Of a DNA stretch of 64,000 nucleotides, positions 51,513-62,281 are shown one piece after another; position 1 is the first letter of the stretch, and each line of letters starts with the position of its first letter. The position numbers and the translations under genes were made by a program. Source of the DNA: Limnohabitans sp. Jir72 (GTDB lineage: Bacteria > Pseudomonadota > Gammaproteobacteria > Burkholderiales > Burkholderiaceae_C); assembly GCF_003063575.1 (NCBI RefSeq), contig NZ_NESC01000012.1:1-64000 (forward strand), in the 5' to 3' direction. The notes under the pieces are model-generated. The model saw nothing but the letters and a program-made list of their open reading frames with translations. It ran no database searches and was not told the DNA's origin.

Positions 51513-52004
51513 ATGAAACACATCATCGCTGTACTGATTGAAAACGAAGCCGGTGCCCTGTCCCGCGTGGTGGGCTTGTTCTCGGCCCGTGGTTACAACA
51601 TCGAGTCGCTGACGGTGGCCCCCACCGAAGACCCGAGCTTGTCGCGCATGACCATTCTGACCAACGGGTCGGATGACGTGATCGAGCAGATCACCAAGCA
51701 TTTGAACCGCTTGATCGAAGTGGTCAAGGTGGTGGACTTGACCGAAGGCGCGTACACCGAGCGCGAGCTGATGCTGGTGAAGGTGCGCGCCGTGGGCAAG
51801 GAACGCGAAGAAATGAAACGCATGGCCGACATCTTTCGCGGCCGCGTGATCGACGTCACCGACAAGAGCTACACCATTGAGCTGACCGGTGACCAGTCTA
51901 AGAACGACGCCTTTTTGGAGGCGATCGACCGCAGTGCCATTTTGGAGACCGTGCGCACGGGTGCATGCGGTATCGGGCGCGGCGAGCGCATCCTGCGCGT
52001 CTAA
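51513..52004 (+). CDS. ilvN: Acetolactate synthase, small regulatory subunit
   Basis: A 163-aa protein. An N-terminal ACT domain (HIIAVLIENEAGALSRVVG, then FSARGYNIESLTVAPTE) binds valine for feedback inhibition, and the C-terminal domain includes SKNDAFLEAIDR. It lies 2 bp after ilvB, so the two are translated together and form the holoenzyme. It is of the ilvH/ilvN type. Confidence 0.95.
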   Translation: MKHIIAVLIENEAGALSRVVGLFSARGYNIESLTVAPTEDPSLSRMTILTNGSDDVIEQITKHLNRLIEVVKVVDLTEGAYTERELMLVKVRAVGKEREEMKRMADIFRGRVIDVTDKSYTIELTGDQSKNDAFLEAIDRSAILETVRTGACGIGRGERILRV

Positions 52005-52017
52005 ACTTAACTCTTGA

Positions 52018-53061
<1,044 letters not shown>

Positions 53062-53084
53062 TTTGCTTTTTGCAATTTGGGGAA

Positions 53085-53107
53085 AGGCCACCGCGGTGGC
53101 CTTTTTT
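53085..53107 (+). terminator. Terminator after ilvC
   Basis: AAGGCCACC pairs with GGTGGCCTT around a very short loop, followed by six T. Confidence 0.85.
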
Positions 53108-53174
53108 CATGGGCGACTGAGTGACTTAAACTCATAGGCTGACGCCGTGCTCTGCAGCCTATGGACTGGAATGG

Positions 53175-53993
53175 ATGATGAACAACGATACCGATAAATT
53201 CGATGACGCTGAAATGCTGGCCTTGAATCGCAAGCCATCCAAGGGCATTTACATGTTGCCCAACATGATCACCTTGGCCGCCTTGTTTGGTGGTTTCTAC
53301 GCCATTGTGATGGCGATGAATGGGCGTTTCGACCTGGCCACCATCGGTATCTTGTGTGCCATGGTGTTGGACAGTCTGGACGGCCGAGTGGCCCGCATGA
53401 CCAATACCCAGAGTGCATTTGGCGAACAAATGGATTCTTTGTCTGACATGGTGTCTTTTGGCGCAGCGCCTGCCCTGATTGCTTATGTCTGGGGCCTCAA
53501 GAGTCTGGGGCGCTGGGGCTGGATCGCTGCCTTTGTCTATTGTGCTTGCGCCGCACTGCGCTTGGCGCGTTTCAATGTGAATACAGCGGTGGTCGACAAG
53601 CGTTATTTCCAGGGCTTGCCTTCTCCGGCCGCCGCCGCTTTGGTGACGGGCTTCATCTGGATCATGATTGAAAACGCCATCGATCCTCAACGTGTGGCTT
53701 GGTGGATGTTTGCGGTGGCCTTGTTTTCGGGCTTGACCATGGTGACCAATGTGCCGTTCTACAGTTTCAAAGACATGCACATGAAAAAGACGGTGCCCTT
53801 TGTCTCGCTGGTCTTGGTGGCTTTGGGCATTGCTGTGGTGAACATTGACCCGCCAACGGTCTTGTTCGCAATTTTTGTGGGTTATGGTTTGAGTGGGTAT
53901 GCCATTTACATTTGGCGCAAGGCCAAAGGCCAGCCTGCCAGCATGATCAGTACGTCAACCGATGAACCCGAAGAGCGCGGCCTTCACCAGTGA
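53175..53993 (+). CDS. pssA: CDP-diacylglycerol-serine O-phosphatidyltransferase
   Basis: A 272-aa CDP-alcohol phosphatidyltransferase with about eight membrane segments. The catalytic motif runs as DSLDGRVARMTNTQ then FGEQMDSLSDMVSFG, preserving DGxxAR...GxxxDxxxD. It makes phosphatidylserine, the precursor of phosphatidylethanolamine. A second ATG follows the first directly. It lies between ilvC and leuA, a common order in beta-proteobacteria. Confidence 0.94.
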   Translation: MMNNDTDKFDDAEMLALNRKPSKGIYMLPNMITLAALFGGFYAIVMAMNGRFDLATIGILCAMVLDSLDGRVARMTNTQSAFGEQMDSLSDMVSFGAAPALIAYVWGLKSLGRWGWIAAFVYCACAALRLARFNVNTAVVDKRYFQGLPSPAAAALVTGFIWIMIENAIDPQRVAWWMFAVALFSGLTMVTNVPFYSFKDMHMKKTVPFVSLVLVALGIAVVNIDPPTVLFAIFVGYGLSGYAIYIWRKAKGQPASMISTSTDEPEERGLHQ

Positions 53994-54041
53994 TGTCTTG
54001 TCCATGACAAGGTGTTGATTTTTCTGTGATAAAGTGAATAC

Positions 54042-54095
54042 ATGAAACAACTTTTGCTGGCTCTACTGCTAACGCCTCACGGGCGGGATGTGTAG
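54042..54095 (+). CDS. leuL: Leucine leader peptide of leuA
   Basis: A 17-codon reading frame with the product MKQLLLALLLTPHGRDV. Six of seven consecutive codons (CTT TTG CTG GCT CTA CTG CTA) specify leucine, and it lies 96 bp before leuA. A rho-independent hairpin follows at 54116-54148. This is the structure of a transcription attenuator in which ribosome stalling at Leu codons prevents the terminator from forming. Confidence 0.85.
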   Translation: MKQLLLALLLTPHGRDV

Positions 54096-54115
54096 CGCAG
54101 GCGAACATTGTCCTC

Positions 54116-54148
54116 AAAGGCCCGTATGCCATCCGCAACGGGCCTTTT
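54116..54148 (+). terminator. Attenuator terminator of leuA
   Basis: AAAGGCCCGT pairs with ACGGGCCTTT across 12 nt, followed by TTTT overlap and GC. It is located between the leader peptide and the leuA start. Confidence 0.85.
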
Positions 54149-54190
54149 GCATTGGTGCATGGAATTTGCGGGTATTGACCAGGAGTGAAC

Positions 54191-55729
54191 ATGACTGACA
54201 AATTGATTATTTTCGACACCACCTTGCGCGATGGCGAACAATCGCCTGGCGCATCGATGACCCGTGACGAGAAGTTACGCATCGCTCGTCAACTGGAACG
54301 CCTGCGTGTGGACGTGATTGAAGCTGGGTTTGCCGCAAGCTCTAACGGGGATTTCGAGGCTGTTCAAACCATTGCCAATGCGATCAAGGATTCCACCATC
54401 TGTTCCTTGTCGCGCGCCAATGACCGCGACATTGCCCGTGCTGCAGAGGCTCTGAAAGGGGCCAACAGCGGGCGGATCCACACCTTCATTGCCACGTCGG
54501 CTTTGCACATGGAAAAAAAGCTGCGCATGACACCGGATCAGGTGCTTGAGCAAGCCAAACAATCTGTGCGCTTTGCACGCAATTTGATGGGGGACATCGA
54601 GTTCAGCCCGGAAGACGGTTACCGCAGTGACATCGACTTCTTGTGCCGCGTGCTCGAAGCCGTCATTGCAGAAGGTGCCACCACCATCAACGTGCCCGAC
54701 ACGGTGGGTTATGCCGTGCCAGAGTTGTACGGTAACTTCATCAAGACTTTGCGCGAACGCATTCCCAACTCGGACAAGGCCATCTGGTCGGTGCATTGCC
54801 ACAACGATTTGGGCATGGCCGTGGCCAACTCCTTGGCGGGGGTCAAGATTGGCGGCGCACGTCAGGTCGAGTGCACGATCAACGGCCTGGGCGAGCGCGC
54901 AGGAAACTGCTCGCTCGAAGAAGTGGTCATGGCGCTCAAGACACGTCGTGATTACTTTGGCCTGGATGTGGGCATCGATGCCAGCCATATCGTGGCAGCC
55001 AGCCGCATGGTCAGTCAGACCACTGGCTTCGTGGTGCAACCCAATAAAGCGGTCGTGGGTGCAAATGCCTTTGCGCACGCCTCCGGTATCCACCAGGATG
55101 GCGTGCTCAAGGCGCGAGACACTTACGAGATCATGCGGGCCGAAGATGTGGGATGGACCACCAACAAGATCGTTTTGGGTAAGCTCAGTGGTCGCAACGC
55201 GTTCAAGCAGCGCTTGCAGGATCTGGGTGTGACGCTCGACAGCGAAACAGAAATCAACAACGCTTTTGCCAAGTTCAAGGAGTTGGCAGACCGCAAGAGT
55301 GAAATCTTTGACGAAGACATCTTGGCCCTGGTGAGCGACGAAAGCGTCACGGTCGAGAAGGAGCAGTTCGGCTTTGTGTCCATGTCCCAGCACAGTGAAA
55401 CCGGTGAGCGCCCGCAGGCCTCGGTGGTGTTCATGGTCGCTGGGAAAGAGGTTCATGGTCAGTCCGACGGCAATGGGCCTGTGGATGCCTCCCTCAAGGC
55501 CATCGAGTCCATTGTGAAAAGCGGTGCTGAAATGGTGCTGTATTCGGTCAACGCCATCAGCGGGTCAACCGAAAGCCAGGGCGAGGTGACAGTGCGTCTG
55601 CAAAACAGTGGCCGTGTCGTCAATGGCGTGGGATCGGACCCGGACATTGTGGTGGCATCGGCCAAGGCGTACCTCAGTGCGCTCAATAAATTACAAAGCA
55701 AAGCCGATCGCGTGGCTGCACAAGGTTGA
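54191..55729 (+). CDS. leuA: 2-isopropylmalate synthase
   Basis: A 512-aa enzyme. The TIM barrel has [16 protein letters not shown] (residues 8-23), the metal-binding [16 protein letters not shown], and [13 protein letters not shown], in which [12 protein letters not shown] is the catalytic loop. The C-terminal LeuA dimer domain (from about 390) binds leucine for feedback inhibition. ATG 54191 follows AGGAG. It commits 2-oxoisovalerate to leucine. It is controlled by the attenuator upstream and ends with a strong terminator. Confidence 0.96.
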   Translation: MTDKLIIFDTTLRDGEQSPGASMTRDEKLRIARQLERLRVDVIEAGFAASSNGDFEAVQTIANAIKDSTICSLSRANDRDIARAAEALKGANSGRIHTFIATSALHMEKKLRMTPDQVLEQAKQSVRFARNLMGDIEFSPEDGYRSDIDFLCRVLEAVIAEGATTINVPDTVGYAVPELYGNFIKTLRERIPNSDKAIWSVHCHNDLGMAVANSLAGVKIGGARQVECTINGLGERAGNCSLEEVVMALKTRRDYFGLDVGIDASHIVAASRMVSQTTGFVVQPNKAVVGANAFAHASGIHQDGVLKARDTYEIMRAEDVGWTTNKIVLGKLSGRNAFKQRLQDLGVTLDSETEINNAFAKFKELADRKSEIFDEDILALVSDESVTVEKEQFGFVSMSQHSETGERPQASVVFMVAGKEVHGQSDGNGPVDASLKAIESIVKSGAEMVLYSVNAISGSTESQGEVTVRLQNSGRVVNGVGSDPDIVVASAKAYLSALNKLQSKADRVAAQG

Positions 55730-55762
55730 AGTGAGTTCTTAAGAGTTAATATCCATCTTTAT

Positions 55763-55798
55763 AAAAGTCACGCAAGTTATTGTTCTTGCGTGACTTTT
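55763..55798 (+). terminator. Terminator after leuA
   Basis: AAAAGTCACGCAAG pairs with CTTGCGTGACTTTT across 8 nt, with a long T-run. Confidence 0.93.
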
Positions 55799-55855
55799 TT
55801 TATTTCAGTAAACTAGAGTTTGATATTCAAAATGAATACTGCAGAGAGCCTCGTC

Positions 55856-56920
55856 ATGCGTCAAAATTCCACCGTACCTTTCCCGGCACCCACGCCATGG
55901 CTCAATCGCTTTGTTTCAGTGATGGCTGTCGGTTTGATCGCGGCTTTCACACCACTGTCGGCATCAGCCATTGTTCAAGCAGTGCATGCCAATGGGCACA
56001 AGCGGGTTGTCAATATCAAGAAATCCAAATTGAGTGCGGTTCAGACCAGTCGTGCAATGCAGTCACGACAAACGCCAGCCGTGCCGGTCCGTGCATCCTT
56101 TGGTCAAATGGCAGGTTTGCACACCGCTTCGGACCCCTTGGAATTGCGCTCCAGTGTGGCGTTGGTCATTGATCAAGATACGCGGGAAGTTTTGCTGCGC
56201 AAGAATGATCAAGCCGTATTGCCCATTGCATCGTTGACCAAGTTGATGACAGGATTGGTGATTTCTGAGGCGCAATTGCCCATGTCCGAAATGATCGCCA
56301 TTACACAGGCCGACGTGGATACCGAAAAAGGCAGTTCTTCTCGTTTGGCGGTCGGATCTGTCCTCAGTCGTGGTGATTTGCTGCATCTGGCCCTCATGTC
56401 CAGCGAGAACAGGGCTGCGCATGCCTTGGGGCGTACCTTTCCGGAGGGCCTTGAGGCGTTTGTGGCACGCATGAACGCACGTGCAAAAGCTTTGGGCATG
56501 AAAGACACTCGTTACGTGGAGCCCACTGGCCTATCAAGCCAAAATCAATCCAGCGCTAATGACTTGGCTACCTTGGTTGGGGCGGCCTACAAAGAGCCGG
56601 TGTTGCGCGAGTTGTCAACCTCACCTGGCCGTGAAATTGCTGTGGGTCATCGGACTTTGCAGTACAACAACACCAACCGATTGGTGAAAAGTCCGCAGTG
56701 GGATATTGGCTTGCAAAAAACTGGCTATATCTCTGAAGCTGGGCAATGCTTGGTCATGCAAGCGCAGGTTTCTGGGCGCAAGCTGATCATGGTTTTTCTT
56801 GATTCAGCCGGGAAACTCAGCCGCATCGCTGATGCTGAGCGTGTTCGCCGCTGGATAGAGAAGTCGTCGCCCGTCACCGGTACCAAGCACGTGGCACTGA
56901 CGGAAAATTTACCCAGTTAA
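55856..56920 (+). CDS. pbpG: D-alanyl-D-alanine endopeptidase (PbpG/PBP7-like)
   Basis: A 354-aa S11-family serine peptidase. An uncleaved-looking n-region precedes a hydrophobic signal (FVSVMAVGLIAAFTPLSASA). The active-site motifs are SLTKLMT (SxxK), SSENRAA (SxN) and QKTGYI (KTG). It trims or opens peptide cross-links in peptidoglycan. Start codons at 55832 and 55856 are both possible; the latter has GAGAG upstream. Confidence 0.9.
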   Translation: MRQNSTVPFPAPTPWLNRFVSVMAVGLIAAFTPLSASAIVQAVHANGHKRVVNIKKSKLSAVQTSRAMQSRQTPAVPVRASFGQMAGLHTASDPLELRSSVALVIDQDTREVLLRKNDQAVLPIASLTKLMTGLVISEAQLPMSEMIAITQADVDTEKGSSSRLAVGSVLSRGDLLHLALMSSENRAAHALGRTFPEGLEAFVARMNARAKALGMKDTRYVEPTGLSSQNQSSANDLATLVGAAYKEPVLRELSTSPGREIAVGHRTLQYNNTNRLVKSPQWDIGLQKTGYISEAGQCLVMQAQVSGRKLIMVFLDSAGKLSRIADAERVRRWIEKSSPVTGTKHVALTENLPS

Positions 56921-56957
56921 AATAAATTCCTCAATGGGAGGCGTTCATTCAAGATGC

Positions 56958-57737
56958 TCAACGCTCGGCTCTGTAGCCCAGCGTTGCAGATATTTCTCCC
57001 GCAGCGGCTTGCAATTTGGGTAACCAACTTTCATCAAGCCGATCGGCCGGTGCGGAGATAGACAGACCCGCCATCAGTTTCCCTTGGTCATCGTAAATCC
57101 CTGCGGCAATGCAACGAACACCCAATTCCAGTTCTTCATTGTCGCGAGCAATGCCGTATTGTTTGACACGGCTAAGTTCTCTTTCGAGCACGGGCAATTG
57201 AGTGATGCTGTTGCGTGTTTGGCCTGACAAACCGGTTCTGCTGGCATAAGAGCGCACTCTAAGTGGATCATCCGCAGCAAGAAAGAGTTTGCCGACTGAC
57301 GTCAAATGCAAGGGTGCTCGTCCTCCAATGGCGCGCACTACCTGCATGCCAGAGCGTTCGCTGTAAGCACGCTCGATGTAAACGATTTCATCACCTTGAC
57401 GCATGCTGAGATTCACCGGTTGCTGAATCAGTTTGTGCAGTTCGCGCATCGGAGTCAGCGCAGCATCGCGCACATTCAGTCGACCTTTGACCAGATTGCC
57501 CAATTCCAGCAGTCGCATGCCCAGTCGGTAGTTGCCTGCCTCTGGACGGTCCACAAAACGTCCTGTGGCTAAGTCATTCAAGATGCGGTGTGCCGTGGAT
57601 GGGTGCAATCCTGTCTTCTCGCTGATCTCTTTGAGTGAGATGGCCTCTTCGCGCGAGGCGAGCACATCGATCAAGGAGAACATGCGTTCAATCACCTGAA
57701 TTGTTGGTGTGGGAGCAAGGACGTGTTCTTTTTTCAT
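56958..57737 (-). CDS. IclR-family transcriptional regulator
   Basis: A 259-aa protein. The winged helix (ISLKEISEKTGLHPSTAHRIL, residues 33-53) is followed by the effector-binding GAF-like domain with APLHLTSVGKLFLA and GVRCIAAGIYDDQGKLMAGLSISAP. IclR proteins bind small metabolites and control catabolic genes. The target is not evident; the neighbours are housekeeping genes. ATG 57737 is chosen over an in-frame TTG (57749). Confidence 0.92.
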   Translation of the reverse strand: MKKEHVLAPTPTIQVIERMFSLIDVLASREEAISLKEISEKTGLHPSTAHRILNDLATGRFVDRPEAGNYRLGMRLLELGNLVKGRLNVRDAALTPMRELHKLIQQPVNLSMRQGDEIVYIERAYSERSGMQVVRAIGGRAPLHLTSVGKLFLAADDPLRVRSYASRTGLSGQTRNSITQLPVLERELSRVKQYGIARDNEELELGVRCIAAGIYDDQGKLMAGLSISAPADRLDESWLPKLQAAAGEISATLGYRAER

Positions 57738-57788
57738 GCGATTTAGCAAATCTGGGCTGATTTTATACTGTGAAAAATATTGACCAAT

Positions 57789-58526
57789 TCATACCCAAGC
57801 TTGCCATTGCCCATGCGTGCGAATTTCACAGGGCGCGAACTGAGACTTGTAGTTCATCTTGGCGCTGTTGTCGATCCAATAACCCAAATACACATAAGGC
57901 AATTGGAGTTGAGCGGCTTGTGTCAGTTGCCAAAGAACGCCGTAAGTTCCATAGCTGGCCTTTTCGTTGGGTTCGTAAAATGTGTAAACGGCCGACAAAC
58001 CTTCGTTCAGAACATCAATGATGCTGACCATTTTGAGTGCGCCCAATTGGTCATTGTCAGTGGGTGTTCGAAATTCCACGATGCGCGAATTGACTCTGCT
58101 TTGCAGCAGAAATTGGCTGTATTGATCGATGCTGTCTTGATCCATGCCGCCGCCGACATGGCGTGCATTTTGGTAGCGCAAATACAGCGTGTAATGTTCG
58201 AGATCAAACTGCAAATCCAGCACGCGAATTGTCAGATTCTGATGTAACCGCTGAGCACGCTTTTGGCTGCGGTTTGGCTTGAATTGAGCCACGTTCACTC
58301 GCAAAGGTAAGCAAGCCTGACAACCATCGCAAAAAGGTCTGTAAGTGAACATGCCGCTTCGGCGAAAACCTTGTTCTACCAATTCCGAATACACCTCGTT
58401 TTGGATCATGTGGCTGGGTGTAGCGACTTGTGAACGTGCCATGCGCGCAGGTAAATAGCTGCATTCGTAGGGCGCAGTTGCATAAAACTGCAGGGTTTGC
58501 ATTGGGAGGTCGTTCAGGTGCGTCAC
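57789..58526 (-). CDS. bpt: Aspartate/glutamate leucyltransferase (arginyltransferase family)
   Basis: A 245-aa member of the ATE family. [16 protein letters not shown] and [24 protein letters not shown] near residues 55-75 contain the conserved Cys cluster, and [19 protein letters not shown] is the C-terminal signature. It attaches Leu from tRNA to N-terminal Asp or Glu, feeding substrates to ClpS/ClpAP. Its start overlaps the aat stop by ATGA, so the two N-degron enzymes are co-translated. Confidence 0.93.
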   Translation of the reverse strand: MTHLNDLPMQTLQFYATAPYECSYLPARMARSQVATPSHMIQNEVYSELVEQGFRRSGMFTYRPFCDGCQACLPLRVNVAQFKPNRSQKRAQRLHQNLTIRVLDLQFDLEHYTLYLRYQNARHVGGGMDQDSIDQYSQFLLQSRVNSRIVEFRTPTDNDQLGALKMVSIIDVLNEGLSAVYTFYEPNEKASYGTYGVLWQLTQAAQLQLPYVYLGYWIDNSAKMNYKSQFAPCEIRTHGQWQAWV

Positions 58527-59275
58527 GCTGGGGTGTCCAAAGCCATTAACGCATCCCAGTATAAGGATTGCAGCGCCCAGTCAATATCGCTGAACTGCAG
58601 GTCGCGTGTGATGCCTTGGAGGAAATCGGTTCGATTCATTTCGCTTGCGCCAAGGAAGGCAAGATGTCGGGTGTTTTGTTGGCAGTCAATGGCTTTGATG
58701 CCATGCTTTAGGCAAACGCTTACCAAGCATGCCAAGGCCATTTTGGAGCCGTCTGTGATCGTGGTGAACATCGATTCGCCGAATACAGCATGGCCCAAGG
58801 CAACAAAATACAAACCCGCAACCATTTGACCATCTAGCCAGACCTCGGCGCTGTGCGCGTGTCCTTGTTTGTGCAGGTCTTCATAGACCGTCATCATCTC
58901 TGGCGCGATCCAAGTGCCATTTTGTCCGGAGCGGGGTATATGGGCGCAGCGCTGTATCACCTGAAAAAAGTCGCGGTCGAAGCAAATAGAAAACCGTGGA
59001 CTCAGCATCCAGTGTTTGAGTCGTTGCCGCAATGAGCGGTGGAAACGGAAGCGATGAACATTTAAAACCATGCGGGGGTCGGGGCTCCACCACAACACAG
59101 GTTGACCGGGACTGAACCATGGGAAGATGCCGCAGCTGTAGGCTTCCAGTAAACGTTGCACGCTCAGATCTTTTCCGGCGGCAAGCAAGCCAGGGGCAGA
59201 TGATGTGCTGGCCCATGCCTGCGTCACGGGGGGCAAAGGCTCGTCTTGCCCTATCCAGGGCAGGGTAGAAGTCAT
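58523..59275 (-). CDS. aat: Leucyl/phenylalanyl-tRNA-protein transferase
   Basis: A 250-aa transferase. [13 protein letters not shown] is represented as [13 protein letters not shown] near residue 48, followed by [35 protein letters not shown] and GESMF. It adds Leu or Phe to N-terminal Lys or Arg residues. Several upstream ATGs exist; 59275 is chosen as the closest to the usual N-terminus. It is followed by bpt. Confidence 0.94.
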   Translation of the reverse strand: MTSTLPWIGQDEPLPPVTQAWASTSSAPGLLAAGKDLSVQRLLEAYSCGIFPWFSPGQPVLWWSPDPRMVLNVHRFRFHRSLRQRLKHWMLSPRFSICFDRDFFQVIQRCAHIPRSGQNGTWIAPEMMTVYEDLHKQGHAHSAEVWLDGQMVAGLYFVALGHAVFGESMFTTITDGSKMALACLVSVCLKHGIKAIDCQQNTRHLAFLGASEMNRTDFLQGITRDLQFSDIDWALQSLYWDALMALDTPA

Positions 59276-59442
59276 GTCATTGCTAGGCATGGGGCAGATT
59301 ACACAACAAATGCATGAGCAGATGGCCTGGTGCAAACAGGCTGACCAGTGTTTTTGGGTTTATGCTCAGAATGCGAATCTGGGCTGGTGGCCCATAAGGT
59401 TTGCCACAGGGCATACACCGCTTGCATGGGAGTGCAATTATT

Positions 59443-60234
59443 TTGAAGCCTGATTTCCCTTCGTCTTGGCTAAGGCCGCAATGGCCCGCGCCCACCCATG
59501 TCCGGGCTGTTGTGACCGATCGGCACGGTGGTGTTTCTGAACAACCCTATGACAGTATGAACTTGGGTGATCATGTAGGTGATTTTCCTGCAAATGTTTT
59601 GAGTAACAGGGCTCGTTTGCAGGCAGCAGTGGGGTGTCGTCCTGTATTTTTGCATCAAGTTCATGGAGTGGAATGTCTGGTGATCGATGAATCTACACCT
59701 GACAACGAGCAAGCAGACGCATCCATGAGCGGTGTTGCAGGCGTTGCGTGCACCATTATGGTGGCGGACTGCCTGCCAGTCTTGCTGTGTGATGCTGGCG
59801 GCCGGTGGGTGGCTGCTGCTCACGCTGGCTGGCGTGGATTGGCGGGCCGTTCCGGCTTGGGTGTATTGGAAAAATTGCTCGCCTCTTGTTTGCCACTTCA
59901 CAACTCAGGCTCAGACATCTTGGTTTGGCTTGGGCCTTGCATTGGCCCCTTGGCATTTGAGGTTGGCCCAGAAGTGCGTGCGGCATTTTGTGATGGAGAC
60001 AGCCAAGCGCAGTCCTTGTTTCAGCCTGTTGGGCAGGGAAAATTTTTGGCTGATTTGGCGGGTCTGGCTAGGCTGCGTTTGCAGCGGCTGGGGATTGAGC
60101 GAATTTTCGGCAACGACAGTCAACCCGCATGGTGCACGGCGACCCAGACTTCACGGTTCTTTTCCCATCGGCGCGACAGTCGAGTCCTCGGACACTCCGG
60201 TCGCATGGCCGCTTGCATTTGGTTGGAGCAGTGA
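59443..60234 (+). CDS. pgeF: Multicopper-laccase-like purine nucleoside phosphorylase (PgeF/YfiH)
   Basis: A 263-aa DUF152 protein. HQVHGVECLVID and ADCLPVLLCD carry the metal-binding His and Cys, and AAAHAGWRGLAGR carries the second His. It cleaves purine nucleosides and also removes misincorporated L-Ser from muropeptide precursors in known homologues. No ATG fits; TTG 59443 with GGGAG upstream is the likely start (TTG 59401 is an alternative). Its 3' end overlaps the convergent 60151-60480 gene by 84 bp. Confidence 0.88.
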   Translation: MKPDFPSSWLRPQWPAPTHVRAVVTDRHGGVSEQPYDSMNLGDHVGDFPANVLSNRARLQAAVGCRPVFLHQVHGVECLVIDESTPDNEQADASMSGVAGVACTIMVADCLPVLLCDAGGRWVAAAHAGWRGLAGRSGLGVLEKLLASCLPLHNSGSDILVWLGPCIGPLAFEVGPEVRAAFCDGDSQAQSLFQPVGQGKFLADLAGLARLRLQRLGIERIFGNDSQPAWCTATQTSRFFSHRRDSRVLGHSGRMAACIWLEQ

Positions 60235-60480
60235 TTCGGAGGGGTTGATTGGCTTGAGTTCACGTTGTTCTTGGCGACGAATTTCTTTGCGGCGCAAGGG
60301 CGTACCTGCCAAGTAAATCACCAAGGACATAGGCAGTACGCCATACAACAGGAAAGTGATGATGGCGCCGAAAACGGTGCCCTGAGAACTGAAAGCCTCA
60401 GCAAGGGCCATCAATAAAGTGACATAAAGCCAGGCAATGACGATCAAATACATTTTTTTGTCTTGTAATTTAGGTGACAT
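60151..60480 (-). CDS. Small membrane protein of unknown function
   Basis: A 109-aa protein. Two membrane helices (residues 11-30 and 36-60) are followed by a basic RRKEIRRQEQRE stretch and a Ser/Pro-rich tail. The last 28 codons overlap pgeF on the other strand. A start at ATG 60453 is also possible. No family is assigned; similar short membrane proteins lie near phaC in Burkholderiales. Confidence 0.65.
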   Translation of the reverse strand: MSPKLQDKKMYLIVIAWLYVTLLMALAEAFSSQGTVFGAIITFLLYGVLPMSLVIYLAGTPLRRKEIRRQEQRELKPINPSESLLQPNASGHATGVSEDSTVAPMGKEP

Positions 60481-60540
60481 GAATTTGACTCATACTGTAG
60501 CCAGTAAGAGTCAAAAAAAGATCATCTTAGGAGGCAACAG

Positions 60541-62259
60541 ATGAATGCATCTTCCCCGGAATTTTGGACCCCAATGTCCGAAAGCTTTCAGCAAAACCTG
60601 ACCAAAAGCTGGGGCCAGGCCATGCAGCATTTTCAGGCCATGGATTTGGGTGGTTTGAAACCGGCGGCCGATGCGGCCCTGCCGGAGCTCAAATTCTCGC
60701 CTGAAAAGCTCCAGGCCCTGCAGGGGCAGTATTTTACGGACGCGACAGAGCTTTGGAACCAAAGCTTGCACAACAGCCTGCAAGTCAAGGATCGCCGTTT
60801 CTCGGGCGATGCTTGGATGTCCAACCCCGTTGCCGCTTTCAATGCCGCCACCTACCTGCTCAATGCCCGCACCCTGATGGGGCTGGCCGATGCGGTGGAT
60901 GCAGACCCCAAGATCCGCACCCGCATCCGTTTTGCCATCGAACAATGGGTGGCTGCTGCAGCACCCAGTAACTTTTTGGCCTTCAACGCCGAAGCGCAAA
61001 AGAAAGCCGTCGAGACCAAAGGTGAGAGCATTGCCAAGGGCGTGCACAACCTGATGCACGACATGCAGCAAGGTCATGTGTCCATGACGGATGAAAGCCT
61101 GTTTGAAGTCGGCAAGAACGTGGCCACCACCGAAGGTGCCGTGGTATTCGAAAACGAATTTTTTCAGCTTATCGAGTACAAGTCACTGACTTCCAGGGTT
61201 TACGAAAAGCCGTTTCTGCTGATTCCACCCTGCATCAACAAGTTCTATATCCTCGACTTGCAGCCTGAAAATTCCCTGATCCGTTATGCGGTGAGCCAGG
61301 GGCACCGCACTTTCGTGGTCAGCTGGCGAAACCCCGATGAGTCGATGCAGAACAAGACCTGGGACGATTACATCGAGCAAGCCGCCATCCAAGCCATCCA
61401 CACGGTACAAGACATTACCGGGGCACCCAAGATCAACGCCTTGGGTTTTTGCGTGGGCGGCACAATCCTCTCGACGGCCTTGGCCGTATTGGCCGCACGT
61501 GGCGAGAAACCCGTGGCCAGCGCCACTTTCCTCACGACGCTGATCAACTTCACCGACACCGGTATTTTGGACGTGTTCATTGACGAAAACTTCGTCAAGT
61601 TCCGCGAAATGCAAATGGGAAAGGGTGGCTTGCTCAAAGGCCAAGACTTGGCGTCCACCTTCAGCTTTTTGCGTCCCAACGACCTGGTCTGGAACTACGT
61701 GGTGGGTAACTACCTTAAAGGCGAAACACCGCCGCCCTTTGACCTGCTCTACTGGAACAGCGATTCGACCAACTTGCCTGGCCCCTTCTATTCCTGGTAC
61801 CTGCGCAACACCTATCTGGAAAACAACTTGGTCAAACCCGGCAAGGCTAGGGTCTGCGGCGAAGCCATTGACCTGAGCCAGCTGGACTTGCCTGTGTACG
61901 TTTATGGTTCACGCGAAGACCACATCGTGCCCATCGGTGGTGCATACGCGAGCACCCAGGTGCTGCCGGGCAAGAAGCGTTTTGTCATGGGTGCCTCGGG
62001 CCACATCGCCGGCGTGATCAACCCGCCAGCGGCCAAAAAACGCAGCCACTGGTTGCGCGAGGACGGCAAGTTCCCGGCAGACGTGAACGACTGGATTGCC
62101 GGTGCCAAGGAAGTGTCCGGCAGTTGGTGGACCGACTGGTCTGACTGGCTCAAGAGCCATGCTGGCAAGCAAATTGCATCGCCCAAAAATTACGGCAAGG
62201 GCACGAAGTTCAAAGCCATTGAGGCGGCCCCCGGCCGTTATGTGAAGGCCAAGGCCTGA
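60541..62259 (+). CDS. phaC: Polyhydroxyalkanoate synthase, class I
   Basis: A 572-aa PhaC. The N-terminal domain (about residues 1-190, with QNLTKSWGQAMQHFQAM) precedes the alpha/beta-hydrolase domain. The lipase-like box GFCVGG has nucleophile Cys304, Asp460 lies in GSREDHIVP and His488 in ASGHIAGV. It polymerises 3-hydroxyacyl-CoA into storage polymer on granules. AGGAGG precedes the start. It is first in phaC-phaA-phaB. Confidence 0.96.
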   Translation: MNASSPEFWTPMSESFQQNLTKSWGQAMQHFQAMDLGGLKPAADAALPELKFSPEKLQALQGQYFTDATELWNQSLHNSLQVKDRRFSGDAWMSNPVAAFNAATYLLNARTLMGLADAVDADPKIRTRIRFAIEQWVAAAAPSNFLAFNAEAQKKAVETKGESIAKGVHNLMHDMQQGHVSMTDESLFEVGKNVATTEGAVVFENEFFQLIEYKSLTSRVYEKPFLLIPPCINKFYILDLQPENSLIRYAVSQGHRTFVVSWRNPDESMQNKTWDDYIEQAAIQAIHTVQDITGAPKINALGFCVGGTILSTALAVLAARGEKPVASATFLTTLINFTDTGILDVFIDENFVKFREMQMGKGGLLKGQDLASTFSFLRPNDLVWNYVVGNYLKGETPPPFDLLYWNSDSTNLPGPFYSWYLRNTYLENNLVKPGKARVCGEAIDLSQLDLPVYVYGSREDHIVPIGGAYASTQVLPGKKRFVMGASGHIAGVINPPAAKKRSHWLREDGKFPADVNDWIAGAKEVSGSWWTDWSDWLKSHAGKQIASPKNYGKGTKFKAIEAAPGRYVKAKA

Positions 62260-62281
62260 TTGATTTTTATTGGAGACAAAA

